This document shows positions 4,815-6,213 of a stretch of DNA of 6,213 bases, in pieces. The notes under the pieces were generated by a model. The model ran no database searches. It saw nothing but the letters and a program-made list of their open reading frames with translations, and had not been told where the DNA came from. The DNA is from Acidobacteriota bacterium (lineage in GTDB: Bacteria; Acidobacteriota; Polarisedimenticolia; Gp22-AA2), in assembly GCA_016177515.1 (NCBI GenBank), contig JACOUZ010000070.1:1-6213 (forward strand), in the 5' to 3' direction. The position numbers and the translations under genes are program-made. Within the stretch, counting starts at the first letter, position 1; every line of letters starts with the position of its first letter.

Positions 4815-6213
4815 ATGAGGTGGCGGATGAGGAAACGGGCGGCGGCTCTTCCGGTCATCATCGCAATCCTCGGTATCGCATCGGTCCTTGCGCCGGATTC
4901 CCGTCCGGTCGCGGGCCCGGGGGGCTCACCCCCGCCGGAGGGCCCGGAGATCCTGGCCCTGGGCAAGACGGTCTACGGGAATCAGTGCGCCGCCTGTCAC
5001 GGGCCGGGGGGCCGCGGCGACGGCGAGGCGGCCTACCTGCTGTATCCCAAGCCGCGTGACTTGACACAGGCCGCCTACCGCCTGGTCTCCACCTGGGAAA
5101 GGACGCCGACCGATCAGGACCTCTTCGACACCATTTCGCGTGGCATGCCCGGATCGGCGATGCCCTCGTGGGAGCACCTGCCCGAGAGGACCCGCTGGGG
5201 GCTCGTCCGGTATGTCCGATCACTGGCGGACGAGCCCTGGGAGACGATGCCCTCCAACGGCAAGACCCCCGACCAGGGGACGCCGGCGGGCGTCATCACG
5301 GTCCCTCCCGAGCCGTCGTATGACGCGGCCGCCTTGGAGAAGGCGAAGCAGATGTTCGCCGAGGCCTGCGCGGGCTGTCATGGACCGACCGGCCGCGGCG
5401 ACGGCGTCCAGGAGCAGTTCGACGACGAGGGCTACCCGACCCGGCCGCGCGACCTGACGCTCGGTGTCTTCAAGGGCCGGCCCGCCGCGGAAGACCTCTA
5501 CCGCCGCATCGTGGCCGGCATGCCGGGGACCCCGATGCCGATGAGCGACTGGTCCTATGGCGTCGACGCCTGGCATCTGGTTCACTTCGTGCGCTCCCTG
5601 TCCAGCGACGGCCAGCGCGCCCGCGTCGAGATGAAGAGATTCACCATCCTGGCGCCGCGGGTCGCCGGCCTCCCGGACCACCCCGACAGCTCGCTGTGGA
5701 ACCAGGCGACCCCGGTCAACCTGCACCTGATGCCCCTGTGGTGGCGCAGCGAGCGGCCGGAGGAGCTGACGGTGCGGGCCCTGCACGACGGGAAGGACGT
5801 GGCGCTTCTCCTGACCTGGCTGGATGCGACCTTCGACCATACGGCGATCCGCGTGCAGGACTTCCGGGACGCGGCCGCGGTGGAGCTCTCGCCCACGCCC
5901 GACCCGCCGTTTTTTGCCATGGGCGCGAAAGGACAATTCGTCAACATCTGGATGTGGAAGTCGGAGCGCCAGGCCGACCTCGAGCCGGCCTTCCAGGACC
6001 TGGACAAGGTCTACCCGAACATCGGCATCGACTCCTACCCGAACTCCATGCGCTCGGCCCTCGAGCAGCCGGCGCGCGGCGCTCTGACCCTGCAGTCCGA
6101 CCCGACCTACGTGACCGGCTGGGGGGCGGGGAACATCGTCTCGAATCCGGCCCCCGGGAGCCCGGCCGAGGATCTGCAGGCCCAGGGCTTCGGCACGCTG
6201 ACGGCCCGGCCGC
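4815..6213 (+). CDS. Exported dihaem cytochrome c fused to EB_dh (ethylbenzene-dehydrogenase gamma-like) domain, C-terminus outside the window
   Basis: The frame is open to the right edge, giving at least 466 residues. Residues 1-34 form a signal peptide (basic MRWRMRKR, then a hydrophobic stretch), so the protein is exported. Two tandem class I cytochrome c domains follow: CAACH at 58-62 with Met ligand candidates M111/M116, and CAGCH at 185-189 with M236/M241. Both share GRGDG, PRDLT and a GMPG-x2-MP segment. From about 272 the sequence resembles EB_dh domains (WNQA, VNLHLMPLWWR, LLLTWLDATFDH, NIWMWK), which in EbdC, ClrC, SerC and NxrC-type gamma subunits bind one haem b. This suggests periplasmic electron transfer between a molybdenum enzyme or respiratory complex and the chain. 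The start is unsure: ATG 4815 has AGGGA 8 nt upstream, while ATG 4827 has AGG at 4818-4820 and would give a more normal leader from the predicted promoter. The sixth residue on is identical either way. Confidence 0.88.
   Translation, partial: MRWRMRKRAAALPVIIAILGIASVLAPDSRPVAGPGGSPPPEGPEILALGKTVYGNQCAACHGPGGRGDGEAAYLLYPKPRDLTQAAYRLVSTWERTPTDQDLFDTISRGMPGSAMPSWEHLPERTRWGLVRYVRSLADEPWETMPSNGKTPDQGTPAGVITVPPEPSYDAAALEKAKQMFAEACAGCHGPTGRGDGVQEQFDDEGYPTRPRDLTLGVFKGRPAAEDLYRRIVAGMPGTPMPMSDWSYGVDAWHLVHFVRSLSSDGQRARVEMKRFTILAPRVAGLPDHPDSSLWNQATPVNLHLMPLWWRSERPEELTVRALHDGKDVALLLTWLDATFDHTAIRVQDFRDAAAVELSPTPDPPFFAMGAKGQFVNIWMWKSERQADLEPAFQDLDKVYPNIGIDSYPNSMRSALEQPARGALTLQSDPTYVTGWGAGNIVSNPAPGSPAEDLQAQGFGTLTARP

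Overview
The window is a very GC-rich bacterial segment, with G or C at most third codon positions and short or overlapping gene junctions on the left. It carries six protein genes, two of them cut by the window edges, and no RNA genes, CRISPR arrays or insertion sequences that I can see. The sigma-54-type promoter, the exported cytochrome c and the copper ATPase/UreH-like pair typical of cbb3-oxidase assembly suggest a Gram-negative-type, respiring bacterium able to live at low oxygen. The phylum cannot be read from the sequence; Acidobacteriota, NC10, Rokubacteria or a deltaproteobacterial lineage would all fit.

Left block (2-2877, + strand): the C-terminal two thirds of a Cu+-transporting P1B-type ATPase (CcoI/FixI or CopA2 style), a start/stop-overlapping gene for an unrecognised four-helix membrane protein, and a UreH/SafE-like (DsbD_2) membrane protein. 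This looks like one operon for copper delivery and assembly of a copper-haem oxidase. The oxidase genes would lie outside the window.

Centre (2978-3928, - strand): a two-gene operon, a UspA universal stress protein followed 18 nt later by a hemerythrin (HHE) domain protein. A near-consensus sigma-54 -24/-12 promoter lies about 75-90 bp upstream of usp, and inverted repeats at enhancer distance lie further upstream. The 347-bp divergent intergenic region (3929-4275) therefore seems to be a regulatory hub.

Right block (4276-6213, + strand): a small unrecognised soluble protein with a CxxC-x8-C cysteine cluster and a repeated W-E-x-A-R motif at its two ends. It is followed by an exported protein with two tandem cytochrome c domains fused to an EB_dh-type domain, the fold of the haem-b gamma subunits of DMSO-reductase-family enzymes. 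This last gene runs off the window. A perfect TGAT-N4-ATCA core (FNR/ANR type) lies upstream of it at the right distance for a class II activated promoter.

Taken together, the window reads as a low-oxygen or alternative-respiration locus: copper oxidase maturation, an oxygen/NO/iron-type hemerythrin with a stress protein under sigma-54, and a periplasmic electron-transfer cytochrome under a probable FNR-family regulator. The functional linkage is inference; the individual families and motifs are visible in the sequence.
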